From NCBI GenBank assembly GCA_948684385.1, contig CAPQCU010000018.1, positions 1-34,953 on the forward strand: a stretch of DNA of 34,953 nt, given 5' to 3'. Of the stretch, positions 16,151 to 23,769 are shown piece by piece. Numbering within the stretch: position 1 is the stretch's first letter; the number at the start of each line of letters is the position of its first letter. A model generated the notes under the pieces. The model did no database searches. It was given only the letters and a program-made list of their open reading frames with translations, and was not told where the DNA came from. Position numbers and translations under genes: made by a program. The stretch is from an uncultured bacterium (GTDB lineage: Bacteria > Cyanobacteriota > Vampirovibrionia > Gastranaerophilales > Gastranaerophilaceae).

Positions 16151-17092
16151 TTATTCAACTATTTCTGCGCCTTTTGGCTCAATTTTTAGGGTTCTGATAT
16201 CAGCTTTGAAGCTTTGACCTTCCCAGATATCCTGAACGGTTGATTTTATTTTGTCTAAATCGTATTTGTGTGAAATAATTAAGATTGACGGGCCGGCACC
16301 TGATAGCACACAGCCTAAGACTCCGTCTTCGTGTTTGAATGCTTCCATTATTTCACGCATACCAGGTACGAGTTTTTCTCTGTAAGGCTGGTGAAGTTTA
16401 TCATGAAGAGCTGTTTTCATAAGCTTTTCGTCTTTTGTGTTAACTGCTTGAATAAGCATTGCAAGGTGTTTAGCGTTATAAATCGCATCTTGCATTGGAA
16501 CTTCTGACGGAAGAACAGAACGAGCAATGTTAGTTGAAAGTTCAAAATCCGGAATACAAACGGTTATATCCCATTCTTGCGGCCAATCAAGTTTTCTGTA
16601 AACAATAGAGCCGTCATCTTCTTGAGAAGACATGACAAATCCGCCTAAGATAGCAGGAGCTACATTATCAGGATGTCCTTCGACTTCTGTTGCAATTGAA
16701 AGCAGCGCTGTTGTATCAGCAGGAGAGCCTAAAAGCTTATTTGCAGCCATTAATCCGCCTACGATAACTGCAGCTGAGCTCCCCAGACCTCTTGTTATCG
16801 GGATTTGTGATTGGATGTTAATTTTTAGTTCGGATGGTTCCTGACCGATTGAGTTGTAAAGCAATTCTACAGCTTTGTATACAATATTATTTTCGTCTTT
16901 CGGAATATTATCAAAAATCATTTCATCAATGTTTTCTTCTTCTGCGGACATTAAGTTTATTTCAACTCCGGTTCCCGGCAAAATTGTTTCTTCGATTGTA
17001 ATTGTATTGTAAATTGGAAGAGCTAAGCCCAGACAATCAAATCCGGGACCAAGGTTTGCTGATGTTGCAGGAACTTTTACACTTACTTTCAT
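16151..17092 (-). CDS. thrB: Homoserine kinase
   Basis: ThrB phosphorylates homoserine in threonine synthesis and is a GHMP kinase. Visible motifs are the N-terminal KVPATSANLGPGFDCLGLAL (substrate side), the ATP loop PITRGLGSSAAVIVGG (GLGSSAA 102-108), HPDNVAPAILGGFV, and the C-terminal LGCVLSGAGPSILII. The 313-residue length is typical. AGGAG lies 12 bases before the ATG, a little far. The gene is monocistronic here; thrC and hom are not adjacent. It is divergent from the hypothetical gene at 17244. Confidence 0.95.
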   Translation of the reverse strand: MKVSVKVPATSANLGPGFDCLGLALPIYNTITIEETILPGTGVEINLMSAEEENIDEMIFDNIPKDENNIVYKAVELLYNSIGQEPSELKINIQSQIPITRGLGSSAAVIVGGLMAANKLLGSPADTTALLSIATEVEGHPDNVAPAILGGFVMSSQEDDGSIVYRKLDWPQEWDITVCIPDFELSTNIARSVLPSEVPMQDAIYNAKHLAMLIQAVNTKDEKLMKTALHDKLHQPYREKLVPGMREIMEAFKHEDGVLGCVLSGAGPSILIISHKYDLDKIKSTVQDIWEGQSFKADIRTLKIEPKGAEIVE

Positions 17093-17124
17093 TTTTAATT
17101 TTTTCTCCTAAAAAGTATATGGTG

Positions 17125-17156
17125 ATTATACAATAAATAAAAATAAATGTCGTCAA
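17125..17156 (-). promoter_or_regulatory. Probable thrB promoter
   Basis: On the minus strand TATAAT (17125-17130), with TTGACG (17151-17156) upstream. The 20-base spacer is longer than ideal, so the -10 is the firmer half. Confidence 0.5.
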
Positions 17157-17243
17157 TAATTGTAACGTAATGTTAATAAAAGGCAATTTATTTTGAGCAT
17201 AATACTTTATATAAATAAGTGTAGTAATTTAAAGGTGTATTGT

Positions 17244-17915
17244 ATGACAAATCCTTATGCAATGAACGGATATGCTCAAATGTATCCCCAAACTTACCCT
17301 CAACCACCGGTTTCTAACGGGCCCTCTGTTTTGGGTATGGCAACAGTTGGCGCTGTTGGCGGCGGTGCTATCGGGTATTTTAAAAACAGGCATCCGGTCG
17401 GAAAAGACGGGGCTGTTTCGGATACTTTTGCGAAAGAAGTTTTTGAAAATAATTTGAAAAAGAACGGTTCTGCTGATGCAAAAAAATATTTTTCGGAGCT
17501 TCAAAATGTTTTGAAAAAAATTGATAAAATCAATACACCGGAAGGTTTTAAGAAATTAATAGCTGATAATAAAACTTTGATAGAAGAACAGTGCAGAGGT
17601 ATTTCTGCAGAAACATTTACGGACGCCGTAAATTCAACCAACTTAAAAGACAGTAAAAAAGCATTGAAAGAAACTTTACAGGCGATTATGAATTTTGAGC
17701 AGGCAAAAACAAAGAATGCGATTAAACTTGCCTGGAACAGTGAAACAAAGAAATTTGTTCAGACTCCGGAGTTTAGAGATAACAAACTTTTTGAAGTGAT
17801 AAAAGGAGCTAAGAATAAAATTCAATGGAAAAAAGCGCTTAAATATGGCGGTATAACAGCAGGAGTCATGGGAGCTTTGACGATTGGATATAAAATGTTA
17901 ACTTCTAAAAATTAA
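17244..17915 (+). CDS. Hypothetical protein, Pro/Tyr-rich N-terminus and glycine-rich segment
   Basis: I do not recognise this 223-residue protein. Residues 1-30 are rich in Pro, Tyr, Asn and Gln (MYPQTYPQPPVSNG). Residues ~33-46 (LGMATVGAVGGGAIGYF) resemble a glycine zipper, followed by a charged helical middle (KYFSELQNVLKKIDKIN and others) and a C-terminal hydrophobic stretch (YGGITAGVMGALTIGYKML). This fits a membrane-associated protein with two short hydrophobic ends. AAAGGTG precedes ATG 17244; an upstream in-frame TTG at 17193 would add 17 residues without a binding site. It is likely lineage-specific. Confidence 0.7.
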   Translation: MTNPYAMNGYAQMYPQTYPQPPVSNGPSVLGMATVGAVGGGAIGYFKNRHPVGKDGAVSDTFAKEVFENNLKKNGSADAKKYFSELQNVLKKIDKINTPEGFKKLIADNKTLIEEQCRGISAETFTDAVNSTNLKDSKKALKETLQAIMNFEQAKTKNAIKLAWNSETKKFVQTPEFRDNKLFEVIKGAKNKIQWKKALKYGGITAGVMGALTIGYKMLTSKN

Positions 17916-17919
17916 TCCA

Positions 17920-17928
17920 TGTTATAAT
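17920..17928 (+). promoter_or_regulatory. Extended -10 promoter of mazG, probably leaderless
   Basis: TG-T-TATAAT ends 6 bases before the mazG ATG. Transcription would begin at or next to the ATG. No ribosome binding site is present. Confidence 0.65.
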
Positions 17929-17934
17929 CAGTTT

Positions 17935-18705
17935 ATGAAGTATCCGAATTTAGAAAAACTGGTTGATATTATTGCTGTTTTGCGAAGTGAAAACGGCTGC
18001 GCATGGGATAGAGCGCAAACTCATAGAACTTTACGCCCGAATATGATTGAAGAAGCTTACGAAGCAGTTGATGCGATTGATGACGATGATGTTGCAAACT
18101 TGAGAGAGGAACTTGGAGATGTTCTTTTGCAGGTTGTTTTACATTCCCAGATTGCTAAAGATAGCGGCGAGTTTGATATTGAAGATGTTGCAAAAGAGCT
18201 TAGCGATAAGCTTATACACAGACATCCGCATGTTTTTGGAACGACAGAAGTGCATTCTACGCAGGATATTATCGATAATTGGGATAAGCTTAAAAAAGAA
18301 GAAAAAACTTATAGAAAATCTGTATTAGACGGTATTTCTAAATCACAATCCGCTTTAATGTCTGCTCAAAAAATCAGCAAAAAAGTTGTTAAGGTTGGTT
18401 TTGAATGGGATTCTGTTGAAAGCTTGAAGGAATGTATTAAATCAGAATACAAAGAGTTTGAAGAAGCAGTTGAAAGCGGTGATAAAGAGCGAATGGAAGA
18501 TGAGATGGGTGATATCTTCTTTGCAACCGTAAACCTTGCCAGATGGTATAAAATCGACGCTGAACAGGCACTTCTCGGAGCAAATAAAAAATTCACAAAA
18601 CGGTTTAAGAAGATGGAAGAAATTAAAGAAAAACCGTTAGAAGAGTATACATACGATGAATTTAATGATTTGTGGAAGCGTGCTAAATTAGAGGTGGAGG
18701 ATTAA
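17935..18705 (+). CDS. mazG: Nucleoside triphosphate pyrophosphohydrolase
   Basis: MazG hydrolyses NTPs and dNTPs to monophosphates and pyrophosphate, cleaning or lowering nucleotide pools. Two MazG folds are visible. The first has LRSENGCAWDRAQTHRTLR, IEEAYEAVDAI and REELGDVLLQVVLH (metal-binding EExxE and ExxD). The second has EFEEAVESGDKERMEDEMGDIFFATVNLARW. The 256-residue length is typical of the two-domain form. The usual CPWD is CAWD here. No ribosome binding site is present, and the -10 box ends 6 bases before the ATG, so the mRNA is probably leaderless. It heads an operon with a parvulin and a DMT transporter. Confidence 0.95.
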   Translation: MKYPNLEKLVDIIAVLRSENGCAWDRAQTHRTLRPNMIEEAYEAVDAIDDDDVANLREELGDVLLQVVLHSQIAKDSGEFDIEDVAKELSDKLIHRHPHVFGTTEVHSTQDIIDNWDKLKKEEKTYRKSVLDGISKSQSALMSAQKISKKVVKVGFEWDSVESLKECIKSEYKEFEEAVESGDKERMEDEMGDIFFATVNLARWYKIDAEQALLGANKKFTKRFKKMEEIKEKPLEEYTYDEFNDLWKRAKLEVED

Positions 18706-18708
18706 TTT

Positions 18709-19053
18709 ATGAGAAAAATATTAAGTGTACTGTTTTTATTAACAATTTTGAGCGTTCCTGCTTTTGCAAAAGATATTACAACCGTCTGTGCAAACCATAT
18801 CCTTGTGCCGACTGAAGCAGACGCAATTAAGTTAAAAAGTCAGATTAAGGATTTTGATGACTTTAAATACTATGCCAAGATGTATTCAAAATGTCCTTCA
18901 GGTCGTGATGGCGGAGATTTAGGATGTTTTGGCAAAGGTCAGATGGTTAAATCTTTTGAAGATGCGGCGTTTAATGGTAATGTGGGTGAAGTTTCCGAAC
19001 CTGTTAAAACACAGTTCGGGTATCACTTGCTCTGGGTGACAAAGAAGTATTAA
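18709..19053 (+). CDS. Secreted parvulin-type peptidyl-prolyl isomerase
   Basis: A signal peptide (MRKILSVLFLLTILSVPAFA, cleavage after AFA) is followed by one rotamase domain of about 92 residues. Motifs of PpiC/parvulin are clear: CANHILVPTEADA, FKYYAKMYSKCPSG, GGDLGCFGKGQMV, FEDAAFNGNVGEVSEPV, and TQFGYHLLWV. It should speed proline cis-trans isomerisation of exported proteins. It is a minimal form without a SurA or PrsA chaperone domain. GGTGGAGG lies inside the end of mazG; the ATG is four bases after the mazG stop. Confidence 0.92.
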   Translation: MRKILSVLFLLTILSVPAFAKDITTVCANHILVPTEADAIKLKSQIKDFDDFKYYAKMYSKCPSGRDGGDLGCFGKGQMVKSFEDAAFNGNVGEVSEPVKTQFGYHLLWVTKKY

Positions 19054-19056
19054 GGT

Positions 19057-19959
19057 ATGAAAAATAAACTCATTGGAAATATTGCATTATTTATTACAGC
19101 CCTAATCTGGGGGCTGTCATTTGTAGCGCAAAGAGAAGGTATGGAATACGTAGGTCCGTTTACTTTTAATATGGCAAGGAGTTTTTTAGGCTGCTTAAGT
19201 CTTATTCCTGTTATATGCTGGGTGAAGTTTTCAAAGCCGGATACCAGAACTGAACGCAGGAAAAGATATCAACATATTAATCTTGCGCGTGCAGGTATCG
19301 GATGCGGTTTAGCTTTGTTTACAGCAATGACTATCCAGCAGTATTGCATGCAGTATGTTACTGCCGGAAAAGCAGGTTTTATTACAGCTTTATATATAAT
19401 TTTTGTTCCTATTATTGCAGTTTTGCAGGGAAAAAGATTAGAAAAAAATATTATAATTTGCGTTATTCTTGCTGTAATCGGGCTTTATCTTCTCTGCTAT
19501 AAATCAGGCGGCGGGTTCAATATTTACGACCTTTTTCTGCTTGTAAGCGCATTTTTCTACGGAGTTCATATTCTTGTTGTTAATTATTATTCAGAAAGAG
19601 TTCATCCGGTTAAAGCTTCTTGTGCTCAGTTTTTTACCGTGGGTGTTCTTTCATTATTTTTAATGCTGTTGTTTGAAAATCCGACTTTGACGAGCTTGAT
19701 TGCATGTAAAGTTCCTATTTTTTATGCCGGTGTTTTAACCTGCGGTGTTGCTTACACTCTCCAGATTTTCGGGCAGAAAAATACGCTTCCGATTATCGCA
19801 TCTTTAATTTTCAGCTTAGAATCTGTCTTTGCTGTAATCGGCGGGGCTTTAATTCTGGGTGAAACAATGCTTCCGAAAGAAATTTTAGGATGTGTGTTTA
19901 TGATTACAGCTGTAATTCTTGCAAATATACCTGTACAGCCTCAGGAACAAAACCGCTGA
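19057..19959 (+). CDS. EamA/DMT-family membrane transporter
   Basis: The protein has 300 residues with ten hydrophobic segments in two related halves. The N-terminal ALIWGLSFVAQREGMEYVGPFTFNMAR matches the start of an EamA repeat (xxxWGs.fv..k......p....a.R). The second half contains LTCGVAYTLQIFGQKNTLPIIASLIFSLESVFAVIGGALILGE in pieces, the usual EamA ending. The family exports or imports small metabolites; the substrate cannot be told. The ATG is three bases after the parvulin stop. The 3' end overlaps coaD, on the other strand, by 56 bases. Confidence 0.9.
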   Translation: MKNKLIGNIALFITALIWGLSFVAQREGMEYVGPFTFNMARSFLGCLSLIPVICWVKFSKPDTRTERRKRYQHINLARAGIGCGLALFTAMTIQQYCMQYVTAGKAGFITALYIIFVPIIAVLQGKRLEKNIIICVILAVIGLYLLCYKSGGGFNIYDLFLLVSAFFYGVHILVVNYYSERVHPVKASCAQFFTVGVLSLFLMLLFENPTLTSLIACKVPIFYAGVLTCGVAYTLQIFGQKNTLPIIASLIFSLESVFAVIGGALILGETMLPKEILGCVFMITAVILANIPVQPQEQNR

Positions 19960-20380
19960 TATCACCTTTATTTAAAAGAATTTCTCTGACACAGGATGAT
20001 GAAATAAAGTTGTATTCAGGCTTTGTGATTAAGAATACTGTTTTGATTTCATTGAATAATTTGTTGTTGGTTTGCGAGAGCTGCATTTCATACTCAAAGT
20101 CAAAAGAAGTTCTCAAACCGCGCAGCAAGACAGATGCTCCGCGTTTTTTTGCATATTCGACTGTTAAACCTTCGAAAGAATCAACTTCAACATTCGGGAA
20201 ATCTTTTACACTTTCTTGTATTAATCTAACCCGTTCGTCAATTGTTAAAAAGCCTTTTTTGTTTGCGTTGTAAGATACGGCAATGATTACTTTTTCAAAA
20301 ATTTCAGCACCGCTTTTTAAGATATCTAAATGTCCGTTTGTAATCGGGTCGAAACTTCCCGGATAAATTGCAATAGTCAT
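19904..20380 (-). CDS. coaD: Phosphopantetheine adenylyltransferase
   Basis: CoaD joins ATP and 4'-phosphopantetheine to give dephospho-CoA. Motifs are AIYPGSFDPITNGHLDI (nucleotidyltransferase TxGH site), LLRGLRTSFDFEYE, and the C-terminal ISSSCVREI. The 158-residue length is normal. The -10 box on the minus strand ends 6 bases before the ATG and there is no ribosome binding site, indicating a leaderless transcript. The gene is divergent from rseP with only 54 bases between, and convergent with the DMT gene, overlapping it by 56 bases. Confidence 0.97.
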   Translation of the reverse strand: MTIAIYPGSFDPITNGHLDILKSGAEIFEKVIIAVSYNANKKGFLTIDERVRLIQESVKDFPNVEVDSFEGLTVEYAKKRGASVLLRGLRTSFDFEYEMQLSQTNNKLFNEIKTVFLITKPEYNFISSSCVREILLNKGDISGFVPEAVQVYLQELQL

Positions 20381-20386
20381 GTATCA

Positions 20387-20395
20387 ATTATAACA
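20387..20395 (-). promoter_or_regulatory. Extended -10 promoter of coaD, probably leaderless
   Basis: Minus strand TG-T-TATAAT, followed by TGATAC and the ATG. The 6-base gap puts the start of transcription at the start codon. Confidence 0.7.
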
Positions 20396-20401
20396 CAATT
20401 A

Positions 20402-20410
20402 TGGTAAAAT
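20402..20410 (+). promoter_or_regulatory. Probable extended -10 promoter of rseP
   Basis: TG-G-TAAAAT, about 24 bases before the rseP ATG, leaving room for a short leader with GAGGGAG. Confidence 0.45.
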
Positions 20411-20434
20411 TATAAAAAATGAGGGAGAAAATAC

Positions 20435-21790
20435 ATGTCAGTTATTTTAATGATTTTACTTATAAGCTTACTTATACTTGTACATGAAGCAGGGCATTTC
20501 CTTGCGGCACGCGCATTTGGAATAAAAGTTGATAAATTTGGTTTCGGGCTTCCGATTGGACCGACACTTTTTAAGAAAAAAGTCGGAGATGTTGAAGTTC
20601 TTGTACACGCGTTTTTACTAGGCGGATATGTTTCTTTTCCTGATGATGATAAAGAATGCGACCTGCCTGAAGATTCTCCTGAAAGGTTTACAAATAAACC
20701 GGCATGGCAGAGAGCTGTTGTTGTTTCTGCCGGTGTAATTGCAAACGCAATTTGCGGGCTTTTGCTTGTAATGCTTGTTGCAATTGTGTCACACAAGCTT
20801 CCTTCCGGTAACTACGAAATCTTTGCCGGAGATATTAGCGCTCCAAAAGAAGCTTCTATCTGGCAGTCCGGCTTAGAAAAAGGCGATAGAATTCTTAAAG
20901 CAAACGGATGTGATATTAATAATGTTTATTCTCTTGTAACTATAGTTCAAAATAGTGCAAAGAATAATGGTATCTCTACTGAAAAAACTATTGAAGAAAA
21001 CTATGAAAAACTTAAAGAATTAAACCCGGGGCTATCAAGAGACGAAATTATTCCTGAAGGTATAGCGATAAGGCTTCCTGAGGTTGCTGCAAAAGATGTT
21101 ATTTCAATGGATAAGTATGCTCTTAAAGGTGCAAAATATTATAAAAAAGAAGGTTTAAAAATCGGCTTAAAAGAACTCTCAAAAAACTTAAACGGAAAAT
21201 CTGCTTATATTTCTGACGGTAAATATACAATGTATGAAGTTGCAAAAGCAATCTCTGACGGAGAACATCCGGTTGTTTTCACTGTTGTAAGAGACGGAAA
21301 AGCAATTGAGTTGAAACCGATTTATCCCGATGAAAAGGGGCTTGTTGGAATAGGTTTGGATACAAAGCCTGTAATGACTCCTACGACAAAACCTTCAACT
21401 GTTGTGACTGAGAGCTGGAACTATCTCTGGGATAATACTTATATGATGATGTATTCTCTAGGTCAGCTCTTTACCGGAAATATTCCTGTAAAAGATATGC
21501 ACGGAGTTGTTGCAATTACAAAAATCGGCGGAGATATGATTAAGGAAAATGGTAAAAGCGCAGGTGTTCTGCTTGCGGCTTTGATTTCAATGAACCTTGC
21601 TATTCTTAACCTTCTTCCGATACCAGCGTTAGATGGCGGACACTTGATGTTTCTGATTATCGAAAAAATTATCGGAAAACCTCTTGATGATAAGATTGTA
21701 AACACAATTTCAAACGTATTTTTCTTCCTGCTAATAATTTTAATGGTATTTATTGTGTTTAATGATATCGTACTAATAATGCATAAGTGA
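20435..21790 (+). CDS. rseP: RseP-like site-2 zinc metalloprotease
   Basis: A membrane M50 protease that cuts within the bilayer, for example anti-sigma factors or leftover signal peptides. Zinc site HEAGH is at residues 17-21, and the second ligand region NLLPIPALDGG has Asp400. A single PDZ domain lies between them, but split: GDRILKANGCDIN begins at residue 150, while the matching second half, YEVAKAISDGEHPVVFTVVR, begins at 267. Between them lie about 90 charged residues (for example ENYEKLKELNPGLSRDEII). The total of 451 residues equals the two-PDZ E. coli form but with a different layout. GAGGGAG precedes the ATG. Confidence 0.94.
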   Translation: MSVILMILLISLLILVHEAGHFLAARAFGIKVDKFGFGLPIGPTLFKKKVGDVEVLVHAFLLGGYVSFPDDDKECDLPEDSPERFTNKPAWQRAVVVSAGVIANAICGLLLVMLVAIVSHKLPSGNYEIFAGDISAPKEASIWQSGLEKGDRILKANGCDINNVYSLVTIVQNSAKNNGISTEKTIEENYEKLKELNPGLSRDEIIPEGIAIRLPEVAAKDVISMDKYALKGAKYYKKEGLKIGLKELSKNLNGKSAYISDGKYTMYEVAKAISDGEHPVVFTVVRDGKAIELKPIYPDEKGLVGIGLDTKPVMTPTTKPSTVVTESWNYLWDNTYMMMYSLGQLFTGNIPVKDMHGVVAITKIGGDMIKENGKSAGVLLAALISMNLAILNLLPIPALDGGHLMFLIIEKIIGKPLDDKIVNTISNVFFFLLIILMVFIVFNDIVLIMHK

Positions 21791-21799
21791 AGTGTCTAA

Positions 21800-21828
21800 T
21801 TGAATAAAATTTTGTAACCCGCCATAAT
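21800..21828 (+). promoter_or_regulatory. Promoter of the flavoprotein gene, probably leaderless
   Basis: TTGAAT (21800-21805), 17-base spacer, CATAAT (21823-21828), then 6 bases to the ATG. No ribosome binding site. Confidence 0.6.
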
Positions 21829-21834
21829 CTGATT

Positions 21835-23184
21835 ATGAAAATAATAATTATTGGCGGTGTTGCAGCAGGTGCGAAAGCTGCGGCGAAATCAAAGAGAATA
21901 CTTCCTGATGCGGAAGTTCATATTTACACAAAGGACTCTCATGTTTCTTACTCATCCTGCGGACTTCCTTACTATATTGCAGGAGATTTTGAGGACTGGC
22001 ATAAACTTGTTGTCAGGACGAAAGAAGAGTTTGAAAAAAGCGGGATAAATATTCATACCGGACATCTGGTGACAAAAATTCTTCCAGCTGATAAACGAAT
22101 TCTTGTAAGAAACCTTGAGCAGGGAACCTGTGATTTTGTTGACTATGATAAGCTTATTATTGCAACCGGAGCTTCTCCGATTATTCCTGACATAAAAAAT
22201 TCAGGCTTGAAGAATGTTTTTTCTGTAAGAACTTTAGAAGACGGGATAAATATTCGAAACGCGATGGAAAAATCGCAGCATATTACGATAATTGGCGGCG
22301 GTTATATCAGTATAGAACTTATTGAGGCGTTTGTAAAAAACAAAAAGAAAGTGACTTTAATCGAGCGTTCGCCTTTTTTGATTTCAGCGTTTGATGAAGA
22401 TATTTCTTCTTTGATTCAGGCGTTTATTTTAGAAAACTCTGACGGGCTTGTAAAAATAATTAACGAAGATGTAGTAAGCGAATTTGTTGGCGAAGAACAT
22501 ATCCGTGGTATTGTAACCGCAAACGGTTTGGGATTTGAAACAGATATGGCAGTAATTGCAGCCGGTGTTTATCCTGTAGTTGATATTGCTCAGGAAGCGG
22601 GAATTCAAATTGGTGAGACCGGAGCAATCAAAGTTAATAGCAGAATGGAAACGAATATTCCGGATATTTATGCTTGCGGAGATTGCGCAGAAAAATATAA
22701 TATGGTGTCTCATTCTCCCACCTGGGTTCCTCTGGGCTCAACAGCCAATAAAGAAGGCAGGGTTGCAGCGATTAATGCTTGTGGCGGAGTTGAAGATTTT
22801 GAAGGCATTCTGGGTTCAGCTGTTTTGAGATATCACGCTTTTACGATGTCGATTACCGGCTTAACAGAAAAATTTGCGCAAAAACGCGGATTTGACACTG
22901 TTTCTGTTGTAATCACGAAACGCGATAAAGCAGGTTATATGCCTGAGGTAAAGAATGTGACTTTAAAACTTGTAGCTGACAGACGTTCGCATCGAATACT
23001 CGGAGCTCAGGCAATAGGTTGCGGAGATGCGGACAAACGCGTGAATACAGTTTCAATGGGACTTGTGCGCGGAATGACGGTAGAAGATTTGCTTGATGTA
23101 GACTTAACCTACGCTCCGCCGTTCTCGACAAGTATAGATATTCTTATCTCTGCAGCAAGGATTTTGAAATCGAAGCTGAATTGA
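21835..23184 (+). CDS. CoA-disulfide reductase/NADH oxidase-like flavoprotein
   Basis: A pyridine nucleotide-disulfide oxidoreductase of the single-cysteine group (CoADR/Nox/Npx). The FAD site is IIGGVAAGAKAAAK at the N-terminus. The redox cysteine is C42 in YSSCGLPYY. The NAD(P)H site is TIIGGGYISIELIEAF, the second FAD contact is IYACGDCAE, and the C-terminal dimerisation domain ends DLTYAPPFSTSIDIL. The 449-residue length is typical. Substrates in the family include CoA disulfide, oxygen, peroxide and polysulfide; the sequence alone does not decide. The likely role is thiol or oxygen protection in an anaerobe. The gene is monocistronic, with a probable leaderless promoter. Confidence 0.92.
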   Translation: MKIIIIGGVAAGAKAAAKSKRILPDAEVHIYTKDSHVSYSSCGLPYYIAGDFEDWHKLVVRTKEEFEKSGINIHTGHLVTKILPADKRILVRNLEQGTCDFVDYDKLIIATGASPIIPDIKNSGLKNVFSVRTLEDGINIRNAMEKSQHITIIGGGYISIELIEAFVKNKKKVTLIERSPFLISAFDEDISSLIQAFILENSDGLVKIINEDVVSEFVGEEHIRGIVTANGLGFETDMAVIAAGVYPVVDIAQEAGIQIGETGAIKVNSRMETNIPDIYACGDCAEKYNMVSHSPTWVPLGSTANKEGRVAAINACGGVEDFEGILGSAVLRYHAFTMSITGLTEKFAQKRGFDTVSVVITKRDKAGYMPEVKNVTLKLVADRRSHRILGAQAIGCGDADKRVNTVSMGLVRGMTVEDLLDVDLTYAPPFSTSIDILISAARILKSKLN

Positions 23185-23240
23185 TTGGTACATGATGCTT
23201 GTAGTTTCAAAACCAGCCCAATACTTTTACCCCTTTACCC

Positions 23241-23759
23241 CTAGGGTGCGATTTGCTTGGAAACTTTGTCACATTTAGCAGCAATGCTGTCGTTCATTAT
23301 TCCTGCCTTTTTAAAGAAATCTCTGTATGCCCAGTCATCACCGTAATGCTGTAATGCTATTACAGCAATCTCACCACATTTAGTAGATTTATCTATAATA
23401 TCATTCATATCTTTTGTGGTTATATTTTTTGCAGTTAAACATTCTATTATCTTGTTACATCTTGCTCTACTGACATCATCCGGATTATATCCTCTCATAT
23501 TGCTTGCAATTTTATTAAATTCAGCAATAAGTACAGAGTCTTTGGCAGCTTTTGTTCCCTCAAATATATCTCTATACGCAACAGAGTCCAATTTTGACTG
23601 GGTTAATGTAGCGCTGGAATTCTTTGTCACTTCCAGAAATTCACTATAAGTATGATTAGCCATATACTTTCTTGCTCTATCATCAACACTATTACATGAA
23701 GTTAATGTTACCAGACCTGCTGCAACTGCAGGTACAAATGTTTTTAACGATACTTTCAT
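23241..23759 (-). CDS. Hypothetical lipoprotein
   Basis: A signal peptide with a lipobox (GLVTLTSC, Cys at residue 22) predicts a lipid-anchored exported protein of 172 residues. The mature part is helical and charged, with four further cysteines in RARCNKIIECLTAKN, STKCGEIAV and AAKCDKVSK, which could form two disulfides. I recognise no domain. AGGAG lies 8 bases before the ATG. It is 10 bases downstream of bioA on the same strand, so it may be the last gene of the bio operon or use its own signal. A biotin-related role is not supported by the sequence itself. Confidence 0.72.
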   Translation of the reverse strand: MKVSLKTFVPAVAAGLVTLTSCNSVDDRARKYMANHTYSEFLEVTKNSSATLTQSKLDSVAYRDIFEGTKAAKDSVLIAEFNKIASNMRGYNPDDVSRARCNKIIECLTAKNITTKDMNDIIDKSTKCGEIAVIALQHYGDDWAYRDFFKKAGIMNDSIAAKCDKVSKQIAP

Positions 23760-23769
23760 CGGGATACTC

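Noticed and set aside
19890..20273. Plus-strand ORF of 127 codons
   Set aside because: It is a shadow of coaD, which is clear on the other strand.
23185..23240. Terminator or regulatory repeat (two TTTACCCC copies)
   Set aside because: No stem of useful length and no T-run; two short direct copies can arise by chance.
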